A stretch of DNA of 64,000 nucleotides, from contig NZ_AP014879.1 of assembly GCF_002355735.1 (NCBI RefSeq), forward strand, positions 1 through 64,000, given 5' to 3'. Shown in pieces: positions 19,197-30,513 of this stretch (its first letter is position 1; every line of letters starts with the position of its first letter). The notes under the pieces are model-generated. The model was given only the letters and a program-made list of their open reading frames with translations, made no database searches and had not been told where the DNA came from. The stretch is from Sulfuricaulis limicola. Lineage in GTDB: Bacteria > Pseudomonadota > Gammaproteobacteria > Acidiferrobacterales > Sulfurifustaceae. The translations under genes and the position numbers were made by a program.

Positions 19197-20103
19197 GACC
19201 GGCCTGCGTCGCTTCCGGCATCCGCGCTACTGGCCAACGTGGGTCGGTCTCGGGTTCATGCGTGCGGTGAGCTGGCTGCCGTTGCCGGTGATTGCCTTGT
19301 TCGGGCGGGCGCTGGGCATGTTGTTGTATGCCCTGCATGCCCCGCGTCGGCGTGTGGTACACGTCAACATCCGGTTGTGTTTCCCGGAGCTGTCACCGGG
19401 GGCGCAGGCGCGCATCGTGCGCCGGCATTTCCGCGCCTTCGGCCAGACCTTGCTCGACATCGGCGTCGGCTGGTGGGCCTCCGAATCCCGCTTGCGCCGG
19501 GTGACCCGTTTTCGCGGGCGCGAGCATTACGACCAGGCGCTGCGCGAGAACAAAAACATCATCCTGCTGGCGCCGCACTTTCTCGGGCTCGACATCGGCG
19601 GCATACGCACCTCGGCCGAACGGCCGGTGGTATCGGTGTTCCGCCATCCGGACAACGAACTGATCGCGCATGTCATGCATCGCGCCCGCTCGCGCTTTGG
19701 GGCGCATCTGGTGGAGCACAACAAACCATTCACGGCGCTGGTGCGGCAGACGAAAAAAGGCATGCCGCTGTATTACCTGCCGGACCAGGACGCCGGCCGG
19801 CGCAACTCGGTGTTCGCGCCGTTTTTCGGCATCCCCGCCGCGACCTTCGCGGTGTTGCCGCGCCTGGCGCAGATGACCGACGCGGTGGTGATTCCCTGCG
19901 TCACGCGCCAGTTGTCCTGGGGGCGCGGCTACGAGATTGAATTCCGCCCGCCGCTGAAGGATTTTCCCTCCGGCGACGCGCTCGCCGACACCACGCAGAT
20001 GAACCGGGAAATCGAAGCCGCGGTGCGGGAAATGCCGGAGCAGTATTTCTGGCTGCACAAGCGCTTCAAGACCCGCCCCCCGGGCGAGCCCAGGTTGTAT
20101 TAG
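19189..20103 (+). CDS. LpxL/HtrB-family lipid A biosynthesis acyltransferase
   Basis: This second paralogue, 304 aa, has an intact HX4D motif (HFLGLD, His130 and Asp135) and the same family blocks: FGQTLLDIGVGWWAS, YYLPDQDAGRRNSVF, and FAPFFGIPAATF. It should transfer an acyl chain from acyl-ACP to a lipid A precursor at the inner membrane. The membrane-embedded start is near FMRAVSWLPLPVIALFGRAL. The ATGGCTGA overlap with the first paralogue implies coupled translation, perhaps as a pair with different acyl positions. Which Lpx position it serves cannot be told from sequence alone. Confidence 0.92.
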   Translation: MAETGLRRFRHPRYWPTWVGLGFMRAVSWLPLPVIALFGRALGMLLYALHAPRRRVVHVNIRLCFPELSPGAQARIVRRHFRAFGQTLLDIGVGWWASESRLRRVTRFRGREHYDQALRENKNIILLAPHFLGLDIGGIRTSAERPVVSVFRHPDNELIAHVMHRARSRFGAHLVEHNKPFTALVRQTKKGMPLYYLPDQDAGRRNSVFAPFFGIPAATFAVLPRLAQMTDAVVIPCVTRQLSWGRGYEIEFRPPLKDFPSGDALADTTQMNREIEAAVREMPEQYFWLHKRFKTRPPGEPRLY

Positions 20104-20167
20104 CCGTTTTTCTGGCCGGATTTGTCGTCTATCCTGTCAGGTAAGCCACCACTCATCAGGCAGGACC

Positions 20168-20533
20168 ATGATCCGCTTCATCAACTGCGTGCGCCGGCGC
20201 GCCGACATCAGCTCCGAAGAGTTCCGCCAGTTCTGGAACGACCCGAAATTCGACGCCCTCATCGGCCGGGTGATGACGTACACGGGCGCGACGGGCCACG
20301 TGAAAGACCTGACGCTGATGGTGGAGGCCAACGTGCTGATGCGGGAGTGGCGCGGCGGCGCCGCGCTGCCCTTCGACGGAGTGCTGGAATATTCGTGGAA
20401 AAATGCCTCGCAGCTGCACAGCGTGCTCAACTCGGAACAATGCGGCGTGTTGATGCAGGCGATGCTGGAGTATCAGAAACAGTTCGTTGACCTCGAACAC
20501 TCCTGCGCGTTTTTTACAGAAGCCAAAGAGTAG
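20168..20533 (+). CDS. EthD-like ferredoxin-fold protein
   Basis: This small protein of 121 aa begins MIRFINCVRRRADISSEEFR, with the paired pattern of a dimeric alpha/beta barrel seen in EthD-domain proteins. FRQFWNDPKFDALI near residues 19-32 fits the EthD helix. There is no signal peptide. An AGGA ribosome site precedes ATG 20168. Members of the family have varied or unknown roles, so no reaction is assigned. It may be cotranscribed with the acyltransferases, 64 bases upstream. Confidence 0.65.
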   Translation: MIRFINCVRRRADISSEEFRQFWNDPKFDALIGRVMTYTGATGHVKDLTLMVEANVLMREWRGGAALPFDGVLEYSWKNASQLHSVLNSEQCGVLMQAMLEYQKQFVDLEHSCAFFTEAKE

Positions 20534-20557
20534 GTTGAACAACCGAAGTCCGCGCGA

Positions 20558-20869
20558 CTATTTATGTAATCGTTTAAGAAAAACCGCCATCTCCTTCGCC
20601 GCCTGTTTGTCGCCTTTTTCTTCCGCGACTTTGATCCCATCCTCGTAGGCTTTAATCGCTTCGTCGTTGTGCCCGGCCTCGGCCAATGCCTTGCCGAGCA
20701 GTTTCCAGGCGGCGGAATATTTCGGGTCTTTTGCCACGGCCTGGCGCAGGTGTTCGGCGGCCTTGCCGGGTTGGTTGAGTTTCAGATATTCGCCGCCGAG
20801 GCTGTAGCGCAACAGCGAACTGTCCTGGCCGCGCGCGAGCATGGCTTCCAGGTTGTCGACGATCGCCAT
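20558..20869 (-). CDS. Small tetratricopeptide-repeat protein
   Basis: This 103-aa protein consists of about two and a half TPR units. LRYSLGGEYLKLNQPGKAAE (residues 20-39) and AAWKLLGKALAEAGHNDEAI (53-72) show the TPR spacing of small and large residues. TPRs are protein-binding scaffolds. It starts 2 bases after the NtrX-like stop and is the last gene of the leftward fmt-to-NtrX operon. A partner cannot be named. Confidence 0.85.
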   Translation of the reverse strand: MAIVDNLEAMLARGQDSSLLRYSLGGEYLKLNQPGKAAEHLRQAVAKDPKYSAAWKLLGKALAEAGHNDEAIKAYEDGIKVAEEKGDKQAAKEMAVFLKRLHK

Positions 20870-20871
20870 GC

Positions 20872-22235
<1,364 letters not shown>

Positions 22236-22239
<4 letters not shown>

Positions 22240-24614
22240 GCCTGCGTTTCTCCCCGCGCCGTTTGGGAAACCGGCGGCGATTCGGCCGCCGCCGTGCCGG
22301 CCGGAAGCCGGATGATGACACAGGCGCCGCCTTCCTTCAGGTTATAGGCGCGGATGGTGCCGCCGTGTTCCTCGACGATGCGCTTGACGATGGCCAGGCC
22401 GAGCCCGGTGCCCTTTTCCTTGTGCGTGACATACGGCTCGTATAGGCGCGCCAGCAGCGCGTCCGGGAATCCCGGGCCGTTGTCCTGCACCGTGAGCTCG
22501 ACGAAACGGTGATTATTTTCCCCCGCCACGCGCGTGCCGAGCCGGATCACCGGCCTGGGGGTGTTGGTCAGCGCGTCGCGCGCGTTGAGCAGCAGATTAT
22601 GCAGCACCTGGCGCAGCCGCCCGGGGTCGGCCAGGATGCGTGGAAGCTGGTCGCCGAGATCGAGTTTCGTGGTGACGGCGCGGCTGGTTTTGCCCTTGCC
22701 GGTTCTGGTTCCGCGGTGCAGCGGCACCACGCCCGCGCCGCCGCGCGTGTTTTTGTAGAGCTCGACCACGTCGCGGATGAGATCGTTCAGATCCACCGGG
22801 CGCGATTGCATCTGGGCCGAGCGCGCGTACTCGGAGAAATCGTTGACCATGGTTTTCAGCGAGTCAACTTGTTCAATAATCGTGCGCGTGGCTCGTTCGA
22901 GCGTGTCGCGTTCCTCCTCCGGCACCTGGCGCAGGTACTTGTGGCGGATGCGCTCGGCCGAGAGCTGGATCGGCGTCAGCGGGTTCTTGATCTCGTGCGC
23001 CATGCGCCGCGCCACCTCGCCCCAGGCGGCCTCGCGCTGGGCCTGAATCAGCGTGGTGATGTCGTCGAACACGACGACATAGGCGCCGCGTTTTTCGCGC
23101 CAGGAAGGCAGCGATGTGCCGCGCAACATCAGGGTGCGGCGGTGATTGTTGACCGACAACTCGATCTGCACCTGCCATTCATCCTGCCCCGCGTTCGCGG
23201 CCTGTTCCACGGCTTCGATCAGCGGCTGCAGCGCCGGGTAGTTTTCCGCCAGCCAGGCGAGCGGCTTGCGCTCGCCGGCTCGCAGGTCGGCTCCGAGAAT
23301 CTGGGCCGCCGCCGGATTGTGCGTGCGCAGCAGCAGGTGCTGGTTGAAGGTGAGCACGCCCGAGGACAGGTGGCCGAGCACGGTTTCGAGGTAGGCGCGC
23401 TGGATCTCGGCTTCCTGCTGGCTGCGCTTGGACTGCAGCTGCGCGCGATGGATGCGGCGCGTCATGTCGTTGAAGGATTCGACCAGGATGCCGAGCTCGT
23501 CGTGGCTGGTGACCGGGATCTGCTTCTGGTAGTCGCCCTGCGCCACCGCGTGCGTGGCCTCGGCCAGCTCGCGGATTGGCGTCGCCAGCCGCCGTGCGAA
23601 GAAGATCGCCGCCCACACCGCGATCAGCAGCGTCAGCAGCGCGATCAGCGACAGCGTCAGCGTGAAGCCGAACTTGAGCGGCCCGCGCAGGTACACCAGT
23701 TTTTCGTATTCGGCGAAGGCCGATTGCACCGACTCGCCGAGCTTGGCGTAGCGCGGAGGCAGCGCCTGCAGCACCTGCAGTATGCGCAGCGGCGCGCCCA
23801 CGTCGCGTGCGTGCACCGGCACCACCACGCGTAGCCGCAGGCCGGCCTTGCCGATGGCGTCGAGATTGGACCAGGTCAGGCCCTGGCGCACCTGGGCCAT
23901 GACGGAGTCACTCGGCCGGTCCGGCACCAGCGTGCCGGCCTCGAGATTGGCCTCGCTGCTGGACGCGAGAATCTGGCGGTCCTGCGTAAACAGCGTGAGT
24001 TCGGTAATGTTGTATTGTTCGCGCAGGGCGTTGAGCAACGAAAGCTCCGAAGGGTCGGCGCTGATTTTCTGCCGCAGCGGCAGGGTTTCCAGTTCCACCG
24101 CGATCTCCTGGGCGGTTTTCACCAGGTCCTGGCGTTGCGCGTCGAGCGCGGTGCGCCCGAGCAGCAGCGCGTCATCGAGCGCGCGCTCGATGCGCACGTC
24201 GAACCAGTTGTCGATGCCGCGGTTGAGCGCCTGGATGGAGAAATAGAACACCACCGACACCGGCACCACCGCCAGCACCACGAACATCACCAGCAGCCGC
24301 AGGGTCAGGCGCGTGCCGACCACGCGCGCGCGGTATTGCTCCGCGAAATGAAACAGGTTGAGCAGGATCAGCGCGATCAGCAGCACCGCGCCAAGGATGT
24401 TGACCAGCAGCAGCACCGAATACAGCCGCCCGAACAGCGCCGAGTTCTGCGCCGCCGCGTTCATCATGATGAAGGCGGCGATCAGCAGCAGCGACAGTAC
24501 CGCCAGCGGCGTGAAACCGGTGACGTAACGGGTGACGGTGCGGTTCCGTCCCTCGGTCCGCAGGCGGGCAGTCCCGGTTTCGCTTTTCAGGGGGCGACTT
24601 TCCACGTGCTCCAT
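22236..24614 (-). CDS. ntrY: NtrY-like membrane sensor histidine kinase
   Basis: This 792-aa sensor kinase resembles NtrY, linked in other bacteria to nitrogen and redox signals. Membrane segments lie near LAVLSLLLIAAFIMM (about 36-50), ILGAVLLIALILLNLF and LLVMFVVLAVVPVSVVFYF, and another follows a periplasmic region at LTLSLIALLTLLIAVWAAIF. Then come a HAMP linker (RELAEATHAVAQGDYQKQIP), a PAS domain, and HisKA with phospho-His in VARRMAHEIKNPLTPIQLSA. The HATPase has the N, G1 and G2 boxes (NLLLNARDAL, VQDNGPGFP, GTGLGLAIVKRI). It is in an operon between DUF4390 and NtrX. Confidence 0.93.
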
Positions 24615-25171
24615 CCGCTGTTGAGATGCCAGGTAAACGAGGTGTAGGCCACCGGCCGCAGGGGCGTGGGCAGGGCCTCGATGTCGAGACTGACGCGCAG
24701 GTCCACGGAATAGGCGGCGTCCGGCGCCGCCGGCGCTTCCAGTTTCAGTGCGACGCCGTTAAGCGCGCCCAGCTGCTTCAGCGCTTCCTGCAGTGTCAGC
24801 AGGCTGTCGCCCGATTCGGGCTCGGGCTCCATGGTGTTCACCAGATACTGGCCGGTCAGGGCGTGATACTGGATGCGGCGGTGCAGCGTCCAGTCGGCGA
24901 TTTTGCGGTCCCACAGGAAGCGGCGCTCGCGGTACAGGTTGACCTCGATGACGACCTCGAGCGGAATGCCCTTGGCCAGCGCCTCTTCCACCTTGGCGTT
25001 CAGCCCCAGTTCGAGATTGCCGTTGAGGACGAGCGACCGCTCCACGAAGCGCGGCTGCATCTCGGTCACCTTGAAGTCGGCCAGCGCATTGCCCAGGCCG
25101 GCCAGCGCCAGCACGGCCGCGGTCCAGCGGTACCACTTAATTTTTGCGCAGTCTCGCATAATAGAATCCAT
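24587..25171 (-). CDS. DUF4390 family exported protein
   Basis: This 194-aa protein starts with a signal peptide whose core is WTAAVLALAGLGNALA, so it is probably periplasmic. The body has LERRFLWDRKIADW-like blocks (here YRERRFLWDRKIADW) and the end FTWHLNSGW, typical of DUF4390. The family sits between rsmB and NtrY in many beta- and gammaproteobacteria, and its function is unknown. The start overlaps the end of rsmB by 35 bases and its end overlaps the kinase gene by 28 bases. A GAGG ribosome site precedes ATG 25171. Confidence 0.88.
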   Translation of the reverse strand: MDSIMRDCAKIKWYRWTAAVLALAGLGNALADFKVTEMQPRFVERSLVLNGNLELGLNAKVEEALAKGIPLEVVIEVNLYRERRFLWDRKIADWTLHRRIQYHALTGQYLVNTMEPEPESGDSLLTLQEALKQLGALNGVALKLEAPAAPDAAYSVDLRVSLDIEALPTPLRPVAYTSFTWHLNSGWSTWKVAP

Positions 25172-26483
25172 CCATGCCGGCCTCGCCCGGAAGAATCTGC
25201 CGTCCCACGGCCCGTGCCCGGCCCGCCTCCGTCGTCAGGACGTCCTCGGTGGCGTCGGGATGACGCCGCAGGAAGGCCGTCATCTGATTTTCGTTTTCAG
25301 CCGGAAGGATCGAGCAGGTCGCGTATAGAAGCTTACCTCCGGGTTTGAGCAAGGGCCACAGGCCGTCGAGAATCTGTTCCTGCGTGGCGACCAGCCGCGA
25401 CAGGTCCTCGGGACGGCGGCGGACCTTGATATCCGGATGACGGCGGATGACGCCGGTGGCGGAACAGGGGACGTCGGCGAGTACCCGGTCGAATCCTTGT
25501 CCGTCCCACCAGCTGGCCGGGTTCGCGGCATCGCCGATGACCGTTTTCGCGTGCAGCTTCAGCCGCGCGAGATTTTCCTCGATCAGCTTCAGCCGCGCCG
25601 GTTCGCGGTCGAGCGCCACCAGCTCCGCCAGCGCGGCCTGTTCCAGCAGGTGTCCGGTCTTGCCGCCCGGCGCGGCGCAGGCGTCGAGCACACGTTCCCC
25701 GGCTCGGGCGTCGAGCAGCGGCGCGGCCAGTTGCGCCGCCGCGTCCTGCACCGAGACATCGCCCGCGGCGAAACCGGGCAGTTCAGTCACGGCCATCGGT
25801 GATGCCAGCACCACAGCAGTTTCGCTGAGCGGGTGTGCGCTGGCGGCGATGCCGGCCAGGGCCAGGCGCGCCAGATACTGGTCGCGCGATTGGCGTAACC
25901 GGTTCACGCGCAGCACCATGGGCGGACGCTCGTTGTTGGCCACCAGGATCGCGGCCCAGTTGTCGGGCCAGTGATGTTTTATTTCCTTGAGCAGCCAGGC
26001 CGGGTGACTGAAGGCGGCTTCCGGGCGCGCGGCGATCGCCGCCTGCACGCGCGCCTCCTCGCGCAGCGCGGCGCGCAGGCAGGCATTGAGCAGATTCCTG
26101 GCCCAGGGTTTTTTGAGCGCGTTCGCGGCCTCCACCGTTTCCTGCACCGCCGCGTGCCGGGCCACGCGCATGAACAGCAGCTGGTACAGCCCGACCAGCA
26201 GCAGCGCGTAAACATCCTGGTCCTTCGGCTTGAGCGGCTTGTCCAGAAACAGCGTGGAAACGGCCGCAAGCTGGTCGAACCAGCGCAGGGTGCCGTAGCT
26301 CATTTCCTGCACCAGCGCGGCGTCGCGCGCCTGGGAGCGCGGCAGGGCGTCGAGGGTTTCGGTCAGCGCCGCGTCGAGATAGCGAGCCTGGACCGCGACC
26401 GCTTCCACCACCCGCGCCGCAAGTGCGCGCGGATTGGCCCGTGTGCCCGCGCGCTTAGCGGTTGGGGCTGCTTTGCGCTGCAT
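25137..26483 (-). CDS. rsmB: 16S rRNA (cytosine-967-C5)-methyltransferase
   Basis: RsmB (Sun/Fmu) methylates C967 of 16S rRNA using S-adenosylmethionine. The 448-aa protein has an N-terminal NusB-like helical domain (ALPRSQARDAALVQEMSYGT) and a Rossmann methyltransferase domain. The SAM motif is VLDACAAPGGKTGHLLE near residue 265. The catalytic motifs are VLADVPCSATGVIRRHPD, with one Cys, and LLYATCSILPAENE, with the second Cys. Its start overlaps fmt by 29 bases. The fmt-rsmB pair is conserved in many proteobacteria. Confidence 0.96.
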   Translation of the reverse strand: MQRKAAPTAKRAGTRANPRALAARVVEAVAVQARYLDAALTETLDALPRSQARDAALVQEMSYGTLRWFDQLAAVSTLFLDKPLKPKDQDVYALLLVGLYQLLFMRVARHAAVQETVEAANALKKPWARNLLNACLRAALREEARVQAAIAARPEAAFSHPAWLLKEIKHHWPDNWAAILVANNERPPMVLRVNRLRQSRDQYLARLALAGIAASAHPLSETAVVLASPMAVTELPGFAAGDVSVQDAAAQLAAPLLDARAGERVLDACAAPGGKTGHLLEQAALAELVALDREPARLKLIEENLARLKLHAKTVIGDAANPASWWDGQGFDRVLADVPCSATGVIRRHPDIKVRRRPEDLSRLVATQEQILDGLWPLLKPGGKLLYATCSILPAENENQMTAFLRRHPDATEDVLTTEAGRARAVGRQILPGEAGMDGFYYARLRKN

Positions 26484-27408
26484 CGCCCAGCCGGTCGCCG
26501 ATGGCGGGTTTGTGACCGTTCAGGAAATCAGCGGCCGCCAGGATTTTGCCGCCCTCGGCCTGCAAGCGCGTGATAGTCAGCATCCCGTTGCCAGCCTGTA
26601 CGCGGATCCCGGCGGCATCGGCCTGCACGATCGTGCCGGGCGCGCCCGCGCCGCCGCGCGTATCCAGGGGCGCCACCTCCCACAGCCGCAGGGTTTTTCC
26701 GCGCCAGTGGGTGCTGGCCACCGGCCAGGGATTCAGCGCGCGTAGTTTGCGATGCAGCACCGCGGCGGGCTGGGTCCAGTCGAGGTGCGATTCTTCCTTG
26801 CTTAATTTTTTGGCATAGCAGGCGCCGGCGTTGTCCTGTGGCTGCGGTGTGACGCCGCCGCGCGCCAGCTGGTCGAGCGTGGATATCAGCGTTTCAGCAC
26901 CAAGTTGCGCCAGGCGGTCGTGCAACGTTTGCGCCGTGTCGGTGGCATGGATGGGTATCCGCGCCTCCGCCAGCACCGGCCCGGTATCGAGCCCGGCTTC
27001 CATCTGCATGATGCTGACGCCGGTTTCGGTATCGCCGGCCTCGATCGCACGCGGGATCGGCGCGGCCCCGCGCCAGCGTGGCAGCAGCGAGGCGTGCACG
27101 TTGATACAACCGTGGCGCGGAATGGCGAGGATGGATGGTGGCAGCAACAGACCGTAGGCGATGACGATCATCGCGTCCGGCGCGTCGGCGTGGAGAATTT
27201 TTTCCTCGCCGGAAATTTTTTCCGGCTGGCGGATTTCAATGCCGTGGGTTTGCGCGCACTGCTTCACGGGACTGGCGGCGAGCTTGCGCCCGCGTCCAGC
27301 CGGACGGTCCGGCTGGGTGTACACGGCGCGTATGTGATGGCCGGCGCGCAGCAGCGCCTCGAGCGCGGGAACGGCAAAGATGGGCGTGCCTGCGAAGATG
27401 AGATTCAT
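26455..27408 (-). CDS. fmt: Methionyl-tRNA formyltransferase
   Basis: Fmt adds a formyl group from 10-formyl-THF to initiator Met-tRNA. The 317-aa protein has the N-terminal FAGTPIFAVPALEALL and the catalytic INVHASLLPRWRGAAPI near residue 106 (Asn, His). It also has GVSIMQMEAGLDTGPV with the catalytic Asp, and the C-terminal OB domain with LRALNPWP. It is in the leftward operon def-fmt-rsmB. A short-unit palindromic repeat separates it from def. Confidence 0.97.
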   Translation of the reverse strand: MNLIFAGTPIFAVPALEALLRAGHHIRAVYTQPDRPAGRGRKLAASPVKQCAQTHGIEIRQPEKISGEEKILHADAPDAMIVIAYGLLLPPSILAIPRHGCINVHASLLPRWRGAAPIPRAIEAGDTETGVSIMQMEAGLDTGPVLAEARIPIHATDTAQTLHDRLAQLGAETLISTLDQLARGGVTPQPQDNAGACYAKKLSKEESHLDWTQPAAVLHRKLRALNPWPVASTHWRGKTLRLWEVAPLDTRGGAGAPGTIVQADAAGIRVQAGNGMLTITRLQAEGGKILAAADFLNGHKPAIGDRLGDAAQSSPNR

Positions 27409-27419
27409 GAAAGAAAATA

Positions 27420-27480
27420 GACAGGATTAACAGGATTTACAGGATTAAAACCGGAATTTTGAAATCCTGTTAATCCTGTC
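27420..27480. repeat. Iterated ACAGGATTA hairpin between def and fmt
   Basis: Three direct copies of a 9-base unit, ACAGGATTA / ACAGGATTT / ACAGGATTA (27421-27447), face two inverted copies, AATCCTGT and TAATCCTGT (27463-27479). Together they form an imperfect hairpin. A longer relative of the same family lies at 49507-49632. Confidence 0.85.
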
Positions 27481-27507
27481 CATTCTTGTTTTTTCGCTGG
27501 CGAGAAG

Positions 27508-28011
27508 TTACATCGCCAACCGCTGCTGCTTTTCCAGTTTCTTGCGAACACGCGACTGTTTCAGGCGCGAGAGGTAATCGACGAAGACCTTGCCGTCGAG
27601 GTGGTCGATTTCGTGCTGGATGCAGGTGGCGAGCAGGCCTTCGGCCTCGATCTCGAACGCCTGGCCGTCGCGGTTCAGGGCGCGCACCCGGATGTTGTGG
27701 GCGCGCGTCACCGGCTCGTAGATGCCGGGCACGGACAGGCAGCCTTCCTCGAACTCCTGCTCGCCTTCCCGGGAAAGGATCTCCGGGTTGATGAACACCT
27801 GCAGCTGGTCGCGGGTCTGCGAGATGTCGATGACGATGACGCGCCACGGCTCGTTGATCTGGATCGCCGCCAGTCCGATTCCGGGAGCGTCGTACATGGT
27901 CGCGGCCATGTCGTCCACCAGCCGGCGGATGTCGTCGGTGACTGCCGGAACCGGGCTGGCCTGGCGCCGCAGACGGGGGTCGGGATAGTGCAGGATGGTG
28001 CGTAGGGTCAT
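27508..28011 (-). CDS. def: Peptide deformylase
   Basis: Def removes the formyl group from the N-terminus of nascent proteins and needs Fe2+ or a similar metal. The 167-aa protein has all three motifs: GIGLAAIQI (residues 44-52), EGCLSVPG near 88 with the Cys ligand, and QHEIDHLDG near 131 with two His ligands and the catalytic Glu. It is the first gene of a leftward operon with fmt and is divergent from the LysM protein gene. The 165 bases between them hold no other gene and presumably the promoters of both. Confidence 0.97.
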   Translation of the reverse strand: MTLRTILHYPDPRLRRQASPVPAVTDDIRRLVDDMAATMYDAPGIGLAAIQINEPWRVIVIDISQTRDQLQVFINPEILSREGEQEFEEGCLSVPGIYEPVTRAHNIRVRALNRDGQAFEIEAEGLLATCIQHEIDHLDGKVFVDYLSRLKQSRVRKKLEKQQRLAM

Positions 28012-28176
28012 GCTATTTCAGTCGAATTCGGTTGTCTTGAGGTACTGCCAAACAGGTTCATCATCGGCCCAGAGGCCACTGAATAACAACAAAATTTGGC
28101 CTTTCCGGAGCCTTGGCGTTGCACCCAAGCATGGACTACACTCAAAACGTCATCAGATTACACGGAACGTGGACGA

Positions 28177-29292
28177 ATGTCGCCTAAGCCTCTACTGGGA
28201 ACCCGCTTTTTCCATCTTATTATTATTGCGTTGCTCCTGAGCGTTTCCGCCCATGTGCGGGCGGACGTGGTGCAACTCAAGCCCGATCACCCCGAGCGCT
28301 ATACCGTGGTCAAGGGCGATACCTTGTGGGACATCTCGACCCGCTTTCTCAAGAGCCCCTGGCACTGGCCGCGGATCTGGAAAATCAACGAGCAGATCCG
28401 GAACCCGCACCTGATCTATCCCGGCGACGTGATCGTGCTGACCTGGGTGGACGGGCAGCCGGTGCTGAGCGTGGAACGCAAGGGTTCGGAGCTGCCGTCG
28501 TTGCCCGAATCCGCGAAGGCGCCCGAAGCGGTGGTGGAACGACGTGTCGACGATCGCACGGTCAGGCTCTCCCCGCAGACGCGCAGTGAACCGCTCGAAG
28601 CCGCCATCCCTACCATTTCGCCGAATGCCATCACACCGTTTCTGACGAAACCGTTGGCGGTGGACCAGGATGTGCTCGAGCAGGCCGGTTACATTACCGC
28701 CGGGCTTGATGACCGCATCGCGCTCGGTGACACCAGCCAGTTTTACGCCCGCGGTTTGAAGGAAGGGGCCGAAGAGCATTACCAGATTTTCCGGCCGGGC
28801 AATCCAATCCGTCATCCCGATACCGGCGAGCTGCTGGCCTACGAGGCCATGTACCTTGGTGACGCGAAACTGCTTGAGCCGGGCGATCCGAGCAAGCTGG
28901 TGGTGACCTCGGTCAAGCAGGAGATTATCCCGACCGATCGCCTGCTGGCGGCCCCGAAAAAGGCTTCGTTGCCCTATTACTACCCGCATCCGCCCAAGAC
29001 CAGGGTGGAAGGAAAAATCGTTTCGGCCCTGAACGCCGTGGGCGAAATCGGTCCGCAGAGCGTGGTCGGCATCTCGCTTGGCACGCGCGAAGGCGTCGAG
29101 GAAGGCAGCGTGCTGCGCGTCATGCGTCATGTCGGCACGCACAAGGACCCGCTGACACACGAACGCTACCAGCTGCCGGACGAGGAGTCGGGGCTGGTGA
29201 TGATTTTCCGCACCTACGAAAAAATCAGCTACGGCCTCATCATGACGGCCACCCGCCCGGTGCGCCTGATGGACACGGTCATCACCCCCTGA
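28177..29292 (+). CDS. LysM peptidoglycan-binding protein
   Basis: This exported protein of 371 aa has a hydrophobic start, FFHLIIIALLLSVSAHVRA (residues 11-29), consistent with a signal peptide. One LysM domain follows (YTVVKGDTLWDIS to NPHLIYPGDVIVL, about 44-92). Unlike many LysM repeats, it has an inserted WHWPRIWKINEQ. The rest is a beta-rich tail of unknown fold with a repeated GDAKLLEPGDPSKLVV-like unit. Relatives are commonly encoded beside dprA and opposite def. It probably binds cell wall; no enzyme motif was seen. ATG 28177 is chosen because it places the signal peptide at the N-terminus. Confidence 0.88.
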   Translation: MSPKPLLGTRFFHLIIIALLLSVSAHVRADVVQLKPDHPERYTVVKGDTLWDISTRFLKSPWHWPRIWKINEQIRNPHLIYPGDVIVLTWVDGQPVLSVERKGSELPSLPESAKAPEAVVERRVDDRTVRLSPQTRSEPLEAAIPTISPNAITPFLTKPLAVDQDVLEQAGYITAGLDDRIALGDTSQFYARGLKEGAEEHYQIFRPGNPIRHPDTGELLAYEAMYLGDAKLLEPGDPSKLVVTSVKQEIIPTDRLLAAPKKASLPYYYPHPPKTRVEGKIVSALNAVGEIGPQSVVGISLGTREGVEEGSVLRVMRHVGTHKDPLTHERYQLPDEESGLVMIFRTYEKISYGLIMTATRPVRLMDTVITP

Positions 29293-29327
29293 CGTAAATT
29301 ATTCCACCCTGGGTTAGACTGCGCACC

Positions 29328-30485
29328 ATGACCGGCGCGCCGTCCAACTCTTATGCCCGGGCGAACGAAGCCGGGCGACCTTTATCCCGCGATACCCTGG
29401 CGCTGTGGCTCACGCTGCGGCGCCTGCCCGGCGCGGGCACACGCACGCAGCACGAACTGCTCGAACACTTCGGTTCGATCGAAAATATTTTTTCCGCCAG
29501 CCGCGGTCAGCTCGATAAACTGCTGGCGGGAAAGCACGAAGCGATAAGCGCCATTCTCGATGGTCCCGGCGCGCAAACTTTCCAGTCCGAATTCGACTGG
29601 CTGGAGCAGCCCGGCCACCACCTGCTGGTCTGGACCGACACCGACTATCCCGCGCTGCTGCGCGAAATCGCCGATCCGCCGGTGATGCTTTATGTCATCG
29701 GCCGGCGCGAAGCGTTGTCGAATCCGCAGCTCGCCATCGTCGGTAGCCGCAATCCGAGTCCCATGGGGCGGGAAAACGCCCAGGCCTTCGCCAAAAGCCT
29801 GGCCGGCGCGGGACTGACCATCACCAGTGGACTGGCGCTGGGCGTGGACGGCGCCGCCCACCGCGGCGCGCTCGCGGCCGGTGGCAGCACCGTCGCGGTG
29901 ACCGGCACCGGCCTGGATCGCGTGTACCCGGCGCGGCATCGCGAACTGGCGCACGAGATCGCCGCGCGCGGCGCGCTGGTGTCCGAATTCGCGCTCGGCA
30001 CGCCGCCGCTGCCGGAGAATTTTCCGATCCGCAACCGTCTCATCAGCGGTCTTTCACTGGGTACGCTGGTGGTGGAGGCGGCGCTGCAAAGCGGTTCCCT
30101 GATCACGGCGCGCCTCGCGACCGAGCAGGGACGTGAGGTGTTCGCCGTTCCCGGCTCGATCCACGCGCCGCAGGCGCGCGGTTGTCACGCGCTCATCCGC
30201 CAGGGCGCGAAGCTGGTGGAGACGGCGCAGGACATCCTTGAGGAACTCGGTCCACTCGCCAGCGTGGCACGCGCGTCAGCGCCGGAAAACGCCGCGCCGG
30301 TGCCGACACTCGATGCGCCGATGGCGGCGCTGTTGCAACAAATCGGTCACGATCCGGTCAGTGTGGATGTATTGATCGAACGCAGCGGATTGACGGCGGA
30401 TGCCGTTTCCTCCATGCTGTTGCAAATGGAGCTGAACGGACTGGTGTCGAGCAGTCCGGGTGGCAAGGTTCAAAGGATTTCCTGA
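29328..30485 (+). CDS. dprA: DNA-processing protein DprA (Smf)
   Basis: DprA loads RecA onto incoming single-stranded DNA during natural transformation. The 385-aa protein has an N-terminal helical SAM-like part (LRRLPGAGTRTQHELLEHFG). A Rossmann-like core with AIVGSRNPSPMGRENA near residue 138 and SGLALGVDGAAHRGAL near 165 follows, then FPIRNRLISGLS. A C-terminal winged-helix DML1-like domain ends the protein. It lies between the LysM gene and smg, as in many gammaproteobacteria. Together with comM at 47974 and the pilMNO genes it fits transformation ability, but that is an inference. Confidence 0.96.
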   Translation: MTGAPSNSYARANEAGRPLSRDTLALWLTLRRLPGAGTRTQHELLEHFGSIENIFSASRGQLDKLLAGKHEAISAILDGPGAQTFQSEFDWLEQPGHHLLVWTDTDYPALLREIADPPVMLYVIGRREALSNPQLAIVGSRNPSPMGRENAQAFAKSLAGAGLTITSGLALGVDGAAHRGALAAGGSTVAVTGTGLDRVYPARHRELAHEIAARGALVSEFALGTPPLPENFPIRNRLISGLSLGTLVVEAALQSGSLITARLATEQGREVFAVPGSIHAPQARGCHALIRQGAKLVETAQDILEELGPLASVARASAPENAAPVPTLDAPMAALLQQIGHDPVSVDVLIERSGLTADAVSSMLLQMELNGLVSSSPGGKVQRIS

Positions 30486-30513
30486 CGCGACGAGAGCCGG
30501 ACGCAAACGACTG

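Noticed and set aside
20297-20310. Additional parS-like CCACGTGAAA inside the EthD-like gene
   Set aside because: The outer bases do not match and it lies within coding sequence.
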